Below, one piece after another: positions 29,401 to 39,013 of a stretch of 64,000 bases of DNA. The translations under genes were made by a program, and so were the position numbers. The stretch's first letter is position 1. The number at the start of each line of letters is the position of its first letter. The notes below the pieces were generated by a model. It ran no database searches and had not been told where the DNA came from. It worked only from the letters and a program-made list of their open reading frames with translations. The DNA is from Myxococcaceae bacterium (GTDB taxonomy: Bacteria; Myxococcota_A; Polyangia; Polyangiales; Ga0077539): the NCBI GenBank assembly GCA_004297725.1, contig SCUS01000113.1, positions 117,110-181,109 of the forward strand, read 5' to 3'.

Positions 29401-29571
29401 GCGTGCCCTGCGGACGCGATCGTGTTTGGTGACCTCAATGACCGCGAGAGCCGCATCGCGCACCTGCACCGCGACGACCGGCGCTACGCGCTGCTCGGGG
29501 AGATCGGCACGCAGCCGCGAACCCTGTACCTCGCCAAGATCCGCAATCCGAACCCGGAGATGCTCGGATGA
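26488..29571 (+). CDS. actB: Alternative complex III ActB: fused molybdopterin-like and iron-sulfur subunit
   Basis: A 1027-residue periplasmic subunit. The twin-arginine signal SRRGFMTLMGAAVALATLEGC lies at about residues 54-75, late for a signal but typical for ActB. Residues of about 80-720 resemble the molybdopterin oxidoreductase family, without evidence of a Mo-ligand residue. The C-terminal 260 residues are an NrfC-like ferredoxin domain with cysteine clusters CTGCNTCVVAC, CVQCEEAPCENVCP, CIGTRYCANNCP and CTYC...CQQACP, enough for up to four clusters. It carries electrons from the quinol site in ActC to ActA. The ATG at 26488 overlaps actA, and its own stop overlaps actC, both by ATGA. 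Confidence 0.96.
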   Translation: MTHRKPYEFEGPAPDAAVYWTSLDDFTLQQSSDPAARDHLAEEIPRTALDFSDGVSRRGFMTLMGAAVALATLEGCRRPVDKIMPYARMPEDVAVNVTSYYATVIDRRGESLGLLVESHEGRPTKIEGNPDHSASHGKTDLLAQAAVLDLYDPDRARQPSTRGEDKRYADAEAALQTVLQAQAANGGGGLRVLAQPTNSPTFVRLRQAVLRRFPNARFHTWSAASTSNDREGAKLAFGQVVLPVLSLERARVIVSLDSDFLQTETGAVRNTRGFAMGRRPGEEMSRLYVVEPSYTITGANADHRLRLAAREVELYLQALAGQLVRAHSLDLGEISAAVRNAQAPQGVPAKWVEAVASDLAAHRGGSALVVGSRQPATVHALAHAINQALGNAGQTVRYIAPADRDEVDHGTDIAALAEAMGAGQVQALVILGGNPVYDAPGDLAFGEKLGRVPASFVLSSHRDETAERATWHIPRAHELEAWGDGQSLDGTVSIQQPLIQPLFQGRSEIEILALLADAPSPRGHDLVQETHRGAGVPAVIFNRAWRRALNRGVHVEAPNNPALPSIQGGAVAQRMAQRQAGSPIGRSNLEVNFLVDAKVLDGRHANNAWLQELPDPVTKITWDNAAYVSPATAEALSIGNGDMIRLTKGSRSVELVAWILPGQADWSIGLSLGWGRTKAGRVGNRKGFDVTPLRSAGALWFTDGVALTKTGATYPLSQTQDHFRMEGRPMAVEATLAEFSETPNFAARRSPTPRTLPLWREVDYSTGYRWGMTIDLATCTGCNTCVVACQSENNIPVVGKEQVSRGREMHWLRIDRYFVSPKSHGSDRDVEATSDPAVAFQPLACVQCEEAPCENVCPVNATVHSPEGLNDMSYNRCIGTRYCANNCPYKVRRFNYLNWHNDGVYQPEDADVPETVRMQMNPNVTVRFRGVMEKCTYCVQRIQGRKIEARRADNGRGRHIRDGELMTACQQACPADAIVFGDLNDRESRIAHLHRDDRRYALLGEIGTQPRTLYLAKIRNPNPEMLG

Positions 29572-31010
29572 GCTTCGACGCACCGATCAAGGCCATTGGC
29601 GAGAAGGACCTCGTCGCCCCGAAGAGCACCTTCAAGTCCATCACCGAGGCCGTGAGCCGGGTGACGGAGAACCCTGCGCCCAAGGGCTGGTGGATCGCCT
29701 TCCTCACGGCGTTCTCCTTCACCGGCGTGCTGCTCGGGTCCATCGGGTACCTGTTCTGGCGCGGCGTCGGTGTCTGGGGAAATAACTCCCCGGTCGCCTG
29801 GGCCTGGGACATCACCAACTTCGTCTGGTGGGTCGGCATCGGCCACGCGGGAACCCTCATTTCCGCGGTGCTGTTCCTCTTCCGTCAGAAGTGGCGCACG
29901 TCGATCAACCGCTTCGCGGAGGCGATGACCATCTTCGCGGTCATCTGCGCCCTCATCTTCCCGGGCATCCACGTCGGCCGTATCTGGCACGCGTACTACC
30001 TGGCGCCGATCCCCAACCAGATGGGCATCTGGCCCAACTTCAAGAGTCCGCTGCTCTGGGACGTGTTCGCCGTGAGCACGTACTTCACGGTGTCGCTGCT
30101 CTTCTGGTTCGTCGGCCTCGTCCCCGACCTCGCCACGCTGCGCGACCGCGCGAAGAACAGCCTTCGCCGCATGGTGTACGGCTTCCTCGCCCTCGGCTGG
30201 CGCGGCTCGAACCGTCACTGGCAGAACTACGAGCGCGCCTACATGATCCTGGCGGCGCTCTCCACCCCCCTCGTGCTCTCGGTGCACTCGGTGGTGTCCT
30301 TCGACTTCGCCACCTCGGTCGAGCCCGGCTGGCACACGACGATCTTCCCGCCGTACTTCGTCGCGGGCGCCGTGTTCTCGGGCTTCGCGATGGTGATGAC
30401 GCTCCTGCTCATCGCGCGCTCGGTGTTCAAGCTCACCGACCTGGTCACGATGACCCACGTCGAGCTGATGAACAAGATCATGCTCGCGACGGGTTCGCTC
30501 GTTGGCTACGCGTACGCGATGGAGTTCTTCGTCGCCTGGTACTCGGGCAACGAGTACGAGCGCTACGTCTTCATCAACCGCGCGACCGGCCCGTACGCCT
30601 GGGCGTACTGGATCATGATCACCTGCAACGTGATCTCGCCGCAGCTCTTCTGGTCGAAGCGCCTGCGCACGAACATCCCGCTCAGCTTCGTCGTGTCGAT
30701 CTTCATCAACATCGGCATGTGGTTTGAGCGCTTCGTGATCATCGTGACGTCGCTGCACCGGGACTTCATCCCGAGCTCGTGGGGCTACTTCCACCCGACG
30801 CTCATCGACATCACCACCTACATGGGCTCGCTGGGCCTGTTCTTCACGCTCTTCCTGCTCTTCCTCCGCTGGGTTCCGATGATCGCCATCGCCGAGCTGA
30901 AGAGCATCCTCCCGGAGGCTGATCCGCACTTCGGGGAGCACCACGACGAGGCCCACGAGGGCGACAGCCACGGCGAGCCCGCGCTCGCGACCAGCGCGGA
31001 GGGGCACTGA
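29568..31010 (+). CDS. actC: Alternative complex III quinol-binding membrane subunit ActC
   Basis: A 480-residue NrfD/PsrC-like protein with about ten hydrophobic helices in the inner membrane. It should contain the quinol-oxidation site next to ActB. Segments such as NFVWWVGIGHAGTLISAVL, FPGIHVGRIWHAYYLAPIP and LATGSLVGYAYAMEFFVAWY match the family. The C-terminal 25 residues are His/Glu-rich (EHHDEAHEGDSHGE), unlike the core. The start overlaps the actB stop, and actD starts four bases after its own stop. Confidence 0.95.
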   Translation: MSFDAPIKAIGEKDLVAPKSTFKSITEAVSRVTENPAPKGWWIAFLTAFSFTGVLLGSIGYLFWRGVGVWGNNSPVAWAWDITNFVWWVGIGHAGTLISAVLFLFRQKWRTSINRFAEAMTIFAVICALIFPGIHVGRIWHAYYLAPIPNQMGIWPNFKSPLLWDVFAVSTYFTVSLLFWFVGLVPDLATLRDRAKNSLRRMVYGFLALGWRGSNRHWQNYERAYMILAALSTPLVLSVHSVVSFDFATSVEPGWHTTIFPPYFVAGAVFSGFAMVMTLLLIARSVFKLTDLVTMTHVELMNKIMLATGSLVGYAYAMEFFVAWYSGNEYERYVFINRATGPYAWAYWIMITCNVISPQLFWSKRLRTNIPLSFVVSIFINIGMWFERFVIIVTSLHRDFIPSSWGYFHPTLIDITTYMGSLGLFFTLFLLFLRWVPMIAIAELKSILPEADPHFGEHHDEAHEGDSHGEPALATSAEGH

Positions 31011-31014
31011 ACCT

Positions 31015-31587
31015 ATGTCCGTCGAGATCACCACGGTGAGCGTCCCGGAGGGCAGGCCCGCGCTGCTCCTCGCGGAGTACGAGACCCCGGGGGCCTGCAT
31101 GAAGGCCGCCGCGAAGCTCCGCGACGCGGGCTTCACGAAGTTCGACACCCACACCCCCTTCCCGATCCACGGGATGGACGGCGCCATGGGGATGAAGGAC
31201 TCCAGGCTCGGCTGGATCGTCCTGGTGATGGGCATCACCGGCCTCATGACCGGCATCGCCCTGATCACCTACGCCAACGGCATCGCCTACCCGATCATCG
31301 TCGGCGGCAAGCCGGCGATCTCGATCCCCAGCTACGTGCCGGTGTGCTTCGAGCTGACCATCCTGCTCTCCGCCTTCGGCGCGGTCTTCGGGATGTTCGG
31401 CCTCAACAAGCTGCCCCGGCACCACCACCCGATCTTCGAGAGCGACCGCTTCAAGGCAGCGACGGACGACAAGTTCTTCGTGAGCGTCGAGTACGCCGAC
31501 CCGAAGTTCGACGCCGACCGCACGCCCGAGCTGCTCGCGTCGACGAATCCCAACCACATCGAGATCATCGAGGACACTGAGTCGTGA
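31015..31587 (+). CDS. actD: Alternative complex III subunit ActD (DUF3341)
   Basis: A 190-residue protein. A ferredoxin-like N-terminal part (LLLAEYETPGACMKAAAKL) precedes two hydrophobic helices at about residues 60-85 and 105-130, with IPSYVPVCFELTILLSAFG matching DUF3341. It lies at the membrane core of the complex next to ActC and ActF and may take part in proton movement (known for the family only in general terms). It overlaps actE by four bases. Confidence 0.93.
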   Translation: MSVEITTVSVPEGRPALLLAEYETPGACMKAAAKLRDAGFTKFDTHTPFPIHGMDGAMGMKDSRLGWIVLVMGITGLMTGIALITYANGIAYPIIVGGKPAISIPSYVPVCFELTILLSAFGAVFGMFGLNKLPRHHHPIFESDRFKAATDDKFFVSVEYADPKFDADRTPELLASTNPNHIEIIEDTES

Positions 31588-32252
31588 GCCGCGCACTCTC
31601 CATCGCCGCGTCCCTCGCGGTCTTCGTGGTCGGCTGTCGGGGCGAGGTCTCCACCGATGCTCCGATCACCCCGCTGCGAAACATGCACTTCCAGCAGCGC
31701 TACAACTCGCAGGCGCACAGCGCGTTCTACGGGGACGGCCGCACGATGCGCAATCCGCCGGAGGGCACCGTGGCGCGCTTCCCGGGCGGCGCCAACGTGC
31801 AGTACGCCGACTTCACCGTCGGCCACGACGAGAGCTTCCTCGAGGACGACATCACGCTCGGCCACGAGACCGACAGCCCCGCCTACGTGATGACGATCCC
31901 CGATCGGGTCACGCAGGCCGCCGGCGGGCTCGACGCCATGGTGCGCCGGGGCCAGCAGCGCTACGGCATCTACTGCACCCCGTGCCACGGGGGAGTGGGT
32001 GACGGCCGCGGCCTGGTGTACCTCCGAAGCCAGGGGCCCGACGGTCCGCGCTACGCGTACCCGCAGCCGGCCAACCTGCACGATGACCGCATCCGTCACA
32101 TCCCCGATGGTCAGCTCTACGCCACCATCGCCAACGGGGTGCGCAACATGCCCGGATACGCCGCGCAGATTCCCGTGAGCGACCGCTGGGCGATCGTGTC
32201 GTACGTGCGCGCGCTCCAGCTCAGCCAGATCAACACCGGAGCCACGCCGTGA
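31584..32252 (+). CDS. actE: Alternative complex III mono-haem cytochrome c lipoprotein ActE
   Basis: A 222-residue lipoprotein with lipobox VVGC and a single cytochrome c domain at about residues 105-215: haem motif CTPCHGGVGDGRG, and near the C-terminus MPGYAAQIPVSDRWAIVSYVRAL, which holds the likely axial Met. It can pass electrons from ActA to the oxidase. The conserved segment MHFQQRYNSQAHSAFYGDGRTM precedes the haem domain. Both ends overlap neighbouring genes by ATGA or GTGA. Confidence 0.94.
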   Translation: MSRALSIAASLAVFVVGCRGEVSTDAPITPLRNMHFQQRYNSQAHSAFYGDGRTMRNPPEGTVARFPGGANVQYADFTVGHDESFLEDDITLGHETDSPAYVMTIPDRVTQAAGGLDAMVRRGQQRYGIYCTPCHGGVGDGRGLVYLRSQGPDGPRYAYPQPANLHDDRIRHIPDGQLYATIANGVRNMPGYAAQIPVSDRWAIVSYVRALQLSQINTGATP

Positions 32253-33640
32253 GCGCCGCCACCAACGACAAGACTGACTTTCGGACCTCGGGAACCTCCT
32301 GGGCCAACGCGTGGAAGATCGCCGCGGGCGTCGGAGTCCTCGGGCTCGCGGGCGCGGGCGCTGGCTTCGCGGCGGACGGGCAGCGCTTCGCGTTCTCGTA
32401 CCTCTTCGCGTTCGTCGTCTTCCTGACCATCGCGATCGGCGCGACCTTCTTCGTGCTGCTGCAGCACCTCACGAACGCCGGGTGGAGCGTCACGATCCGG
32501 CGCACGGCCGAGTTCTTCATGAGCGCGCTGCCGATCTTCGCGCTGCTCTTCCTCCCGATCGTGGCCAACCTCGATCACCTGCTCCCGTGGTGGAACCCCG
32601 ACCACGGCGCTCACGCCGCGCACCAGACGGCGACGCAGTCCCCCGAACACGGGCACCCCGCTCCGGCCGCGCACGCTGAGCACGGCGAGCACGCGGCGCC
32701 CGCGGTCGCGCACGTCCCCGGCGCGCCGGGTCACCGGATGTCCGACGAGGAGATCGAGCACTCGCTCCACGCGCAGGTGATGGCGTCGAAGGACTGGTAC
32801 CTCAGCCACCGCTTCTTCTTCTTCCGCGTGGTGGTCTACTTCCTCTTCTGGACGCTCCTGACGATGAAGCTGTTTCGCAACAGCACCCTCCAGGACACCA
32901 CGAAGGACCTCAAGCTCACCGCGAGCTCCCAGGGAATGGCTCCGGCCGCCACCTTCGGCCTCGCGCTGACCACGACCTTCGCGGCCTTCGACTGGATCAT
33001 GTCGCTGCTCCCGAACTGGTACTCGACCATCTTCGGGGTGCAGATCTTCTCCACCACGATGGTGGCGATCTTCTCGGTGCTCGTGCTCATGGCCTACGCG
33101 ATGCGGGCCTCCGGGGTGAGCGGCAACGCGATCACCACCGAGCACTTCCACGACCTCGGCAAGCTGCTCTTCGGGTTCAACGTCTTCTGGGCGTACATCT
33201 CGTTCTCGCAGTTCTTCCTCATCTGGTACGCGAGCATCCCGGAGGAGACGGTGTTCTTCCATCTCCGCTGGAGCAACGGCCCGTGGAAGACCGTCAGCCT
33301 GGCGATCCTCTTCCTGCACTTCGTCGTGCCCTTCGCGCTGCTGCTCTCGCGCAACACGAAGCGCTACGCCGGGCAGAAGGTGCTGGTGCTCGCGGCCTCC
33401 CTCCTGCTGTTCATGCACGTCGTCGAGATGTACTGGCTGGTGATGCCGAACTACGCCGCGGCGAAGAACATCGGCCCGCAGCTCTCCGAGGCCCTCGCGC
33501 CCCACTGGATGGACATCGCGTGCCTCCTCGGGGTCGGCGGCGTCTACCTGGCCGCGGTCTTCTTCCGCATGTCGCAGCACCCGGTGGTGCCTGTGGGCGA
33601 CCCGCGCTTCGCGCGCTCCAAGCGCTTCGAGAACGTCTGA
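32249..33640 (+). CDS. actF: Alternative complex III membrane subunit ActF
   Basis: A 463-residue membrane protein with about ten hydrophobic helices, the second NrfD-like subunit of alternative complex III. Family segments include FDWIMSLLPNWYSTIFGVQ and SFSQFFLIWYASIPEETVFF. Between helices, at about residues 110-170, is a His-rich loop with more than ten His residues, such as EHGHPAPAAHAEHGEHAAP. The GTG start overlaps actE by four bases. A small membrane protein gene follows after 17 bases. Confidence 0.94.
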   Translation: MSAATNDKTDFRTSGTSWANAWKIAAGVGVLGLAGAGAGFAADGQRFAFSYLFAFVVFLTIAIGATFFVLLQHLTNAGWSVTIRRTAEFFMSALPIFALLFLPIVANLDHLLPWWNPDHGAHAAHQTATQSPEHGHPAPAAHAEHGEHAAPAVAHVPGAPGHRMSDEEIEHSLHAQVMASKDWYLSHRFFFFRVVVYFLFWTLLTMKLFRNSTLQDTTKDLKLTASSQGMAPAATFGLALTTTFAAFDWIMSLLPNWYSTIFGVQIFSTTMVAIFSVLVLMAYAMRASGVSGNAITTEHFHDLGKLLFGFNVFWAYISFSQFFLIWYASIPEETVFFHLRWSNGPWKTVSLAILFLHFVVPFALLLSRNTKRYAGQKVLVLAASLLLFMHVVEMYWLVMPNYAAAKNIGPQLSEALAPHWMDIACLLGVGGVYLAAVFFRMSQHPVVPVGDPRFARSKRFENV

Positions 33641-33657
33641 CAAGGATCTGAAGGATC

Positions 33658-34134
33658 ATGGCCGTCGACAAGACCGAACCACCGATCAAGGTCATCGTCA
33701 CCGTCGGAGCAATCTCCCTCGGCGTCCTGGTGGCGTTGCGAATGTTCTTCGTCTCGTACTTCAACGACTCCTACGAGGCTCGCAGCCGCGCGCACATCGA
33801 CGCGATGCTGCGCGGGGGCTCGTACGTGTACACCGCAGGACGAGTGCGCGCCGACGAGGCCCGCCGCCTCAGCGGGCTCCCGGCCGCGATGACCGCCGTG
33901 GCTCAGGGCCAGCGCCCCGGGGCGATCAGCCCCACCACCTCGGCCGACCTCGCGCCGCTGCAGGGCTGGACCCTCATGCCTCTCGAGGTGCCGCGTCCGG
34001 CGCCGGCTCCGGCTCCCGCTCCGGTCGCGGCTCCCGCTCCTGCGGTCGTCGCGCCGGCTCCCGCTCCGGTGGCGGCTCCCGCTCCTGCGGCTGCGGCTCC
34101 TGCACACCCTGCGGCTGCTCCCGGAGCGCACTGA
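33658..34134 (+). CDS. Small single-helix membrane protein with Pro/Ala-rich tail (ActG-like position)
   Basis: A 158-residue protein with one hydrophobic helix at about residues 12-32, a short conserved-looking middle part (YFNDSYEARSRAHIDAMLRGG) and a C-terminal tail of about 50 residues made of Pro-Ala-Pro and Val-Ala repeats. AAGGA precedes the ATG. Its position between actF and sco suggests an accessory subunit like ActG, but sequence alone does not prove it. The tail resembles periplasm-spanning linkers. Confidence 0.75.
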   Translation: MAVDKTEPPIKVIVTVGAISLGVLVALRMFFVSYFNDSYEARSRAHIDAMLRGGSYVYTAGRVRADEARRLSGLPAAMTAVAQGQRPGAISPTTSADLAPLQGWTLMPLEVPRPAPAPAPAPVAAPAPAVVAPAPAPVAAPAPAAAAPAHPAAAPGAH

Positions 34135-34141
34135 GAACCGA

Positions 34142-34999
34142 ATGAGCCCCCGCGTCTCCGCATGGTCGTTGCTCCTGTGCTCTGCGCTCGCGATGTTCTC
34201 GCGTAGCGCGGACGCGCAGGTGAACGTCCTCCCGCGGGAGATGCAGAACATCGGCGTCATCGAGCACCTCAACGGGCAGGTGCCCGGCGACACGACCTTC
34301 CTCGACGAGAACGGCCAGCCCGTTCGACTCGGGCAGTACTTCGACGGTCGCCGACCGGTGGTGCTCAACCTCGCCTACTCGCGCTGCGCCACGCTCTGCA
34401 ACATGGTGCTCAACGCCGCCGTGCGTGGCCTTCAGGAGACCACCTGGAGCGTGGGCGAGGAGTTCGTCGCGGTCACGATCAGCATCGACCCTCGAGAGAC
34501 GCCGCGCGTGGCCAACGAGCGGCGGGGGAGGGTGCTCGCCCAGTACAACCGCCCCTCCGCGGCGCGTGGGTGGCACTTCCTCACCGGCTCGGAGTCGCAG
34601 ATCCGGCGGGTCGCCGACGCGGTGGGCTTCCAGTATCGCTACGACCGCGCCCAGGACCAGTACGCGCACCCCGCGGTGACGATGCTGCTCACCCCGGACG
34701 GCAAGGTCGCTCGCTACCTCTACGGCATCCAGTACAAGCCGACGGACGTGCGGGTCGGGCTGCTCGAGGCCTCGCAGGGGCGCTCCATCAGCACGGTCGA
34801 GCGCCTGATCCTCTATTGCTATCACTACGACCCGCAGGGTCAGGGCTACGTGCTCTGGGCGATGCGGGTGATGCGGCTCGGCGGCGTGGTGACGCTGCTG
34901 GTGTTTGGTTCGTTTCTCTCCGTGATGTGGCTTCGTGAGCGTCGACGGCGCTCTCCCGGGCCGCTTCCCCCCGCGGCGCCCACCGGCGCGGCGACCTGA
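34142..34999 (+). CDS. SCO1/SenC-type copper chaperone with C-terminal membrane anchor
   Basis: A 285-residue protein with an N-terminal signal peptide ending near RSADAQ. The thioredoxin-fold SCO domain has the copper ligands C-x3-C in SRCATLCNMV and the later His in YAHPAVTMLL. It delivers copper to the CuA site of oxidase subunit II, or keeps its Cys pair reduced. A hydrophobic helix at about residues 245-265 near the C-terminus gives a membrane anchor, a layout I associate with SCO proteins from such operons. coxB follows after 47 bases. Confidence 0.94.
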   Translation: MSPRVSAWSLLLCSALAMFSRSADAQVNVLPREMQNIGVIEHLNGQVPGDTTFLDENGQPVRLGQYFDGRRPVVLNLAYSRCATLCNMVLNAAVRGLQETTWSVGEEFVAVTISIDPRETPRVANERRGRVLAQYNRPSAARGWHFLTGSESQIRRVADAVGFQYRYDRAQDQYAHPAVTMLLTPDGKVARYLYGIQYKPTDVRVGLLEASQGRSISTVERLILYCYHYDPQGQGYVLWAMRVMRLGGVVTLLVFGSFLSVMWLRERRRRSPGPLPPAAPTGAAT

Positions 35000-35046
35000 G
35001 ATGGTTTTCCACCGACAGCACGAACAGACCTGAGAAGGCTTCTGCG

Positions 35047-36048
35047 ATGAACAGCACCGATTTGATGAAGCAGCTCCCCGCCCAGTGGTCGACCTTCGGC
35101 CCGGGCTTCGACTGGCTGTTCTATTTCCTCTACTGGATGAGCGTGATCCTCTTCGTGGGGATCATCGGTACGGCCGTGTACTTCGTCGTGAAGTACCGCC
35201 GTCGGCCCGGCGTGAAGGCCGAGCCCACCGGGCACAACCTGGTGATGGAGCTCGCCTGGACGGTCGCCCCGGTGGTGCTGCTGGTGATGCTCTTCCACTG
35301 GGGCTTCTCGGGCTACATCAGCCTGACCTCGCCGCCCCCGGACGCGCTCGACATCCGCGTGCGCGCCCGCAAGTGGTCGTGGGACTTCGAGTACCCGAAC
35401 GGCGGCCACTCGCAGAACGACGTCACCGTCCCGCTCAACCGCCCGGTGCGCTTCGTGATGTCCTCCGAGGACGTCATCCACTCCATGTTCGTCCCGGCCT
35501 TCCGGGTGAAGCGCGACGCCGTGCCGGGCATGTACTCGACGCTCTGGTTCCAGGCGACGCACACCGGCGACACGCGCTTCTACTGCGCGGAGTACTGCGG
35601 CGCGGCGGATGAGCCCGTGACCCAGGCCGACGGCTCGGCCCGCGAGACGGGGCACTTCTCCATGGGCGGCCTCGTGCACATCGTCCCGCAGTCCGCGTGG
35701 GCGGGCTACCTCGAGTCCATCCTGCGCGCGCCCTCGCACGCCGACGGCCGCGAGTTCACCCCCGCGGAGTGGGGCGAGCAGCTCTACACGCAGCAGAACT
35801 GCAACACCTGCCACTCGGTCAACGGCACGCCGATGACCGGCCCGACCTGGCAGCACCTCTTCGGTCAGCAGGTGCCCCTCGCGGACGGCACGCGCGTCCT
35901 GGCCGATGAGAACTTCATCCGCCGGTCGATCCTTGAACCCAACGCGCAGGTCGTTCAGGGCTTCGGTCCGATCATGCCCTCGTACCAGGGCTCGCTGACC
36001 GACCGGCAGCTCGACGCGATTATCGCCTACATCCGAACGCTGCGCTGA
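35047..36048 (+). CDS. coxB: caa3-type cytochrome c oxidase subunit II with CuA-loop insertion
   Basis: A 333-residue subunit II with two N-terminal membrane helices, a cupredoxin CuA domain and a fused C-terminal cytochrome c. CuA ligands are H145 (DVIHSMF), C180 and C184 (FYCAEYCG), H203 and M206 (GHFSMGG). In typical enzymes three residues separate the second Cys and the His; here there are 18, so about 15 extra residues (ADEPVTQADGSARET) sit in the ligand loop. The cytochrome c has C252-x2-C255-H256 and a likely axial M310 in IMPSYQG. GAGAAGG lies upstream of the ATG. It receives electrons from ActE or its own haem and passes them to CoxA. Confidence 0.96.
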   Translation: MNSTDLMKQLPAQWSTFGPGFDWLFYFLYWMSVILFVGIIGTAVYFVVKYRRRPGVKAEPTGHNLVMELAWTVAPVVLLVMLFHWGFSGYISLTSPPPDALDIRVRARKWSWDFEYPNGGHSQNDVTVPLNRPVRFVMSSEDVIHSMFVPAFRVKRDAVPGMYSTLWFQATHTGDTRFYCAEYCGAADEPVTQADGSARETGHFSMGGLVHIVPQSAWAGYLESILRAPSHADGREFTPAEWGEQLYTQQNCNTCHSVNGTPMTGPTWQHLFGQQVPLADGTRVLADENFIRRSILEPNAQVVQGFGPIMPSYQGSLTDRQLDAIIAYIRTLR

Positions 36049-36088
36049 AGGCCACGAAGTCCTGCAGGGAGTTTCGAGGAAACCGAAT

Positions 36089-37768
<1,680 letters not shown>

Positions 37769-37817
37769 GCGAGGCGCCTACGCCTCCGGCCAACGATCAC
37801 TCGTAGAGAGACCAGCG

Positions 37818-38537
37818 ATGAGCAGCGCCACCACCACCGACGCCTCCCACGCCGCCCCCGCGGGCGAGCATGGGCACGGGCATCAGTACCCCTTCCTCGC
37901 GCATCACTTCGATACGCCAGTCCATCAGTTCGACTCCGCCAAGCTGGGGATGTGGATCTTCATCGCCACGGAGATCCTGATGTTCGGCGGGCTCTTCGTG
38001 GCCTACGGCATCTTCCGGGGCCAGGAGCCCGAGATGTTCCGCATGGCGCACGAGCGCCTCGACCGGATCATGGGCGCGGTCAACACCGTCGTGCTGCTCT
38101 TCAGCTCGCTCACGGCGGCGCTGGCGGTGCGGCAGTCCCAGGTCGGTGACCGCAAGGGCACCACCCGCTGGCTGGTGATCACGCTGATCTGCGCGGTCAT
38201 CTTCCTCGTGGTGAAGTTCTTCGAGTACCAGCACAAGTTCCACGACGGGCTGCTGCCGGGGCACTACTTCCAGGCCCACCTGCAGCAGTTCGCGCACCAC
38301 GGGCACGTGCTGCCGCAGCGCGCGCACATGTTCTTCGCGCTCTACTTCATGATGACGGGGCTGCACGGCGTCCACGTCCTCATCGGCATGGGCGTGCTGT
38401 CGTGGGTGCTCAAGCAGAACCTCGACGGCAAGATCTCCAAGCAGTTCTTCACCCCGGTCGAGATCGGCGCGCTGTACTGGCACCTCGTCGACCTTGTCTG
38501 GATCTACCTCTTCCCGTTGCTGTACCTGGTGGGATGA
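37818..38537 (+). CDS. coxC: Cytochrome c oxidase subunit III
   Basis: A 239-residue membrane protein with about five to six hydrophobic helices. MFFALYFMMTGLHGVHVLIG and ALYWHLVDLVWIYLFPLLYL are family signatures. The cytoplasmic start contains EHGHGHQYPFLAHH, a His-rich segment shared in style with other proteins of the operon. It stabilises the oxidase core. GAGAGACC lies before the ATG. Its stop overlaps coxD by ATGA. Confidence 0.95.
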   Translation: MSSATTTDASHAAPAGEHGHGHQYPFLAHHFDTPVHQFDSAKLGMWIFIATEILMFGGLFVAYGIFRGQEPEMFRMAHERLDRIMGAVNTVVLLFSSLTAALAVRQSQVGDRKGTTRWLVITLICAVIFLVVKFFEYQHKFHDGLLPGHYFQAHLQQFAHHGHVLPQRAHMFFALYFMMTGLHGVHVLIGMGVLSWVLKQNLDGKISKQFFTPVEIGALYWHLVDLVWIYLFPLLYLVG

Positions 38538-39013
38538 TGAGCACCGCGACCTCCGAGCACACGTCCGACCACGCGCACGCGGATGACCACGACAACGGCG
38601 AGGTGCACGCGCACGTCTCCTCGCCGCTGTTCATGATCGCCATCTTCGCGGCGCTCATCGTCCTCACGGTCATCACCGTGGCGGTCTCCTATGTCGACCT
38701 CGGCGCCGCCAACACGCTCGTCGCGATGATCATCGCGACGACGAAGGCCGCCCTGGTGGCGACGTTCTTCATGCACCTGAAGGGCGACAAGGCGATCCAC
38801 ACGATCATCCTCCTCGGGGCGCTGCTCTTCCTGGGCATCTTCCTGGGGTTGTCCAACGACGACCTCTCGACGCGCACCAGGGTCGACATCGACAACGGCG
38901 CGCGCGTCCTCGAGCGCACTGGCGCGGCCGCTCCGGGCGGTCTGCCGGTCTTCACCCCGCCGGCCGCCCCGGCTGGCGCCGCTCCCGCGGCGGGCGCTGC
39001 CGGACATCACTGA
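38534..39013 (+). CDS. coxD: Cytochrome c oxidase subunit IV (prokaryotic type)
   Basis: A 159-residue protein with three hydrophobic helices at about residues 32-120 and the family segment TTKAALVATFFMHLKGDK. The N-terminus is His/Asp-rich (EHTSDHAHADDHDNGEVHAH), and the C-terminus has a Pro/Ala tail ending in HH. Two adjacent ATG codons at 38534 and 38537 could start it; the first overlaps the coxC stop. It is the last recognisable oxidase gene. Confidence 0.93.
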   Translation: MMSTATSEHTSDHAHADDHDNGEVHAHVSSPLFMIAIFAALIVLTVITVAVSYVDLGAANTLVAMIIATTKAALVATFFMHLKGDKAIHTIILLGALLFLGIFLGLSNDDLSTRTRVDIDNGARVLERTGAAAPGGLPVFTPPAAPAGAAPAAGAAGHH

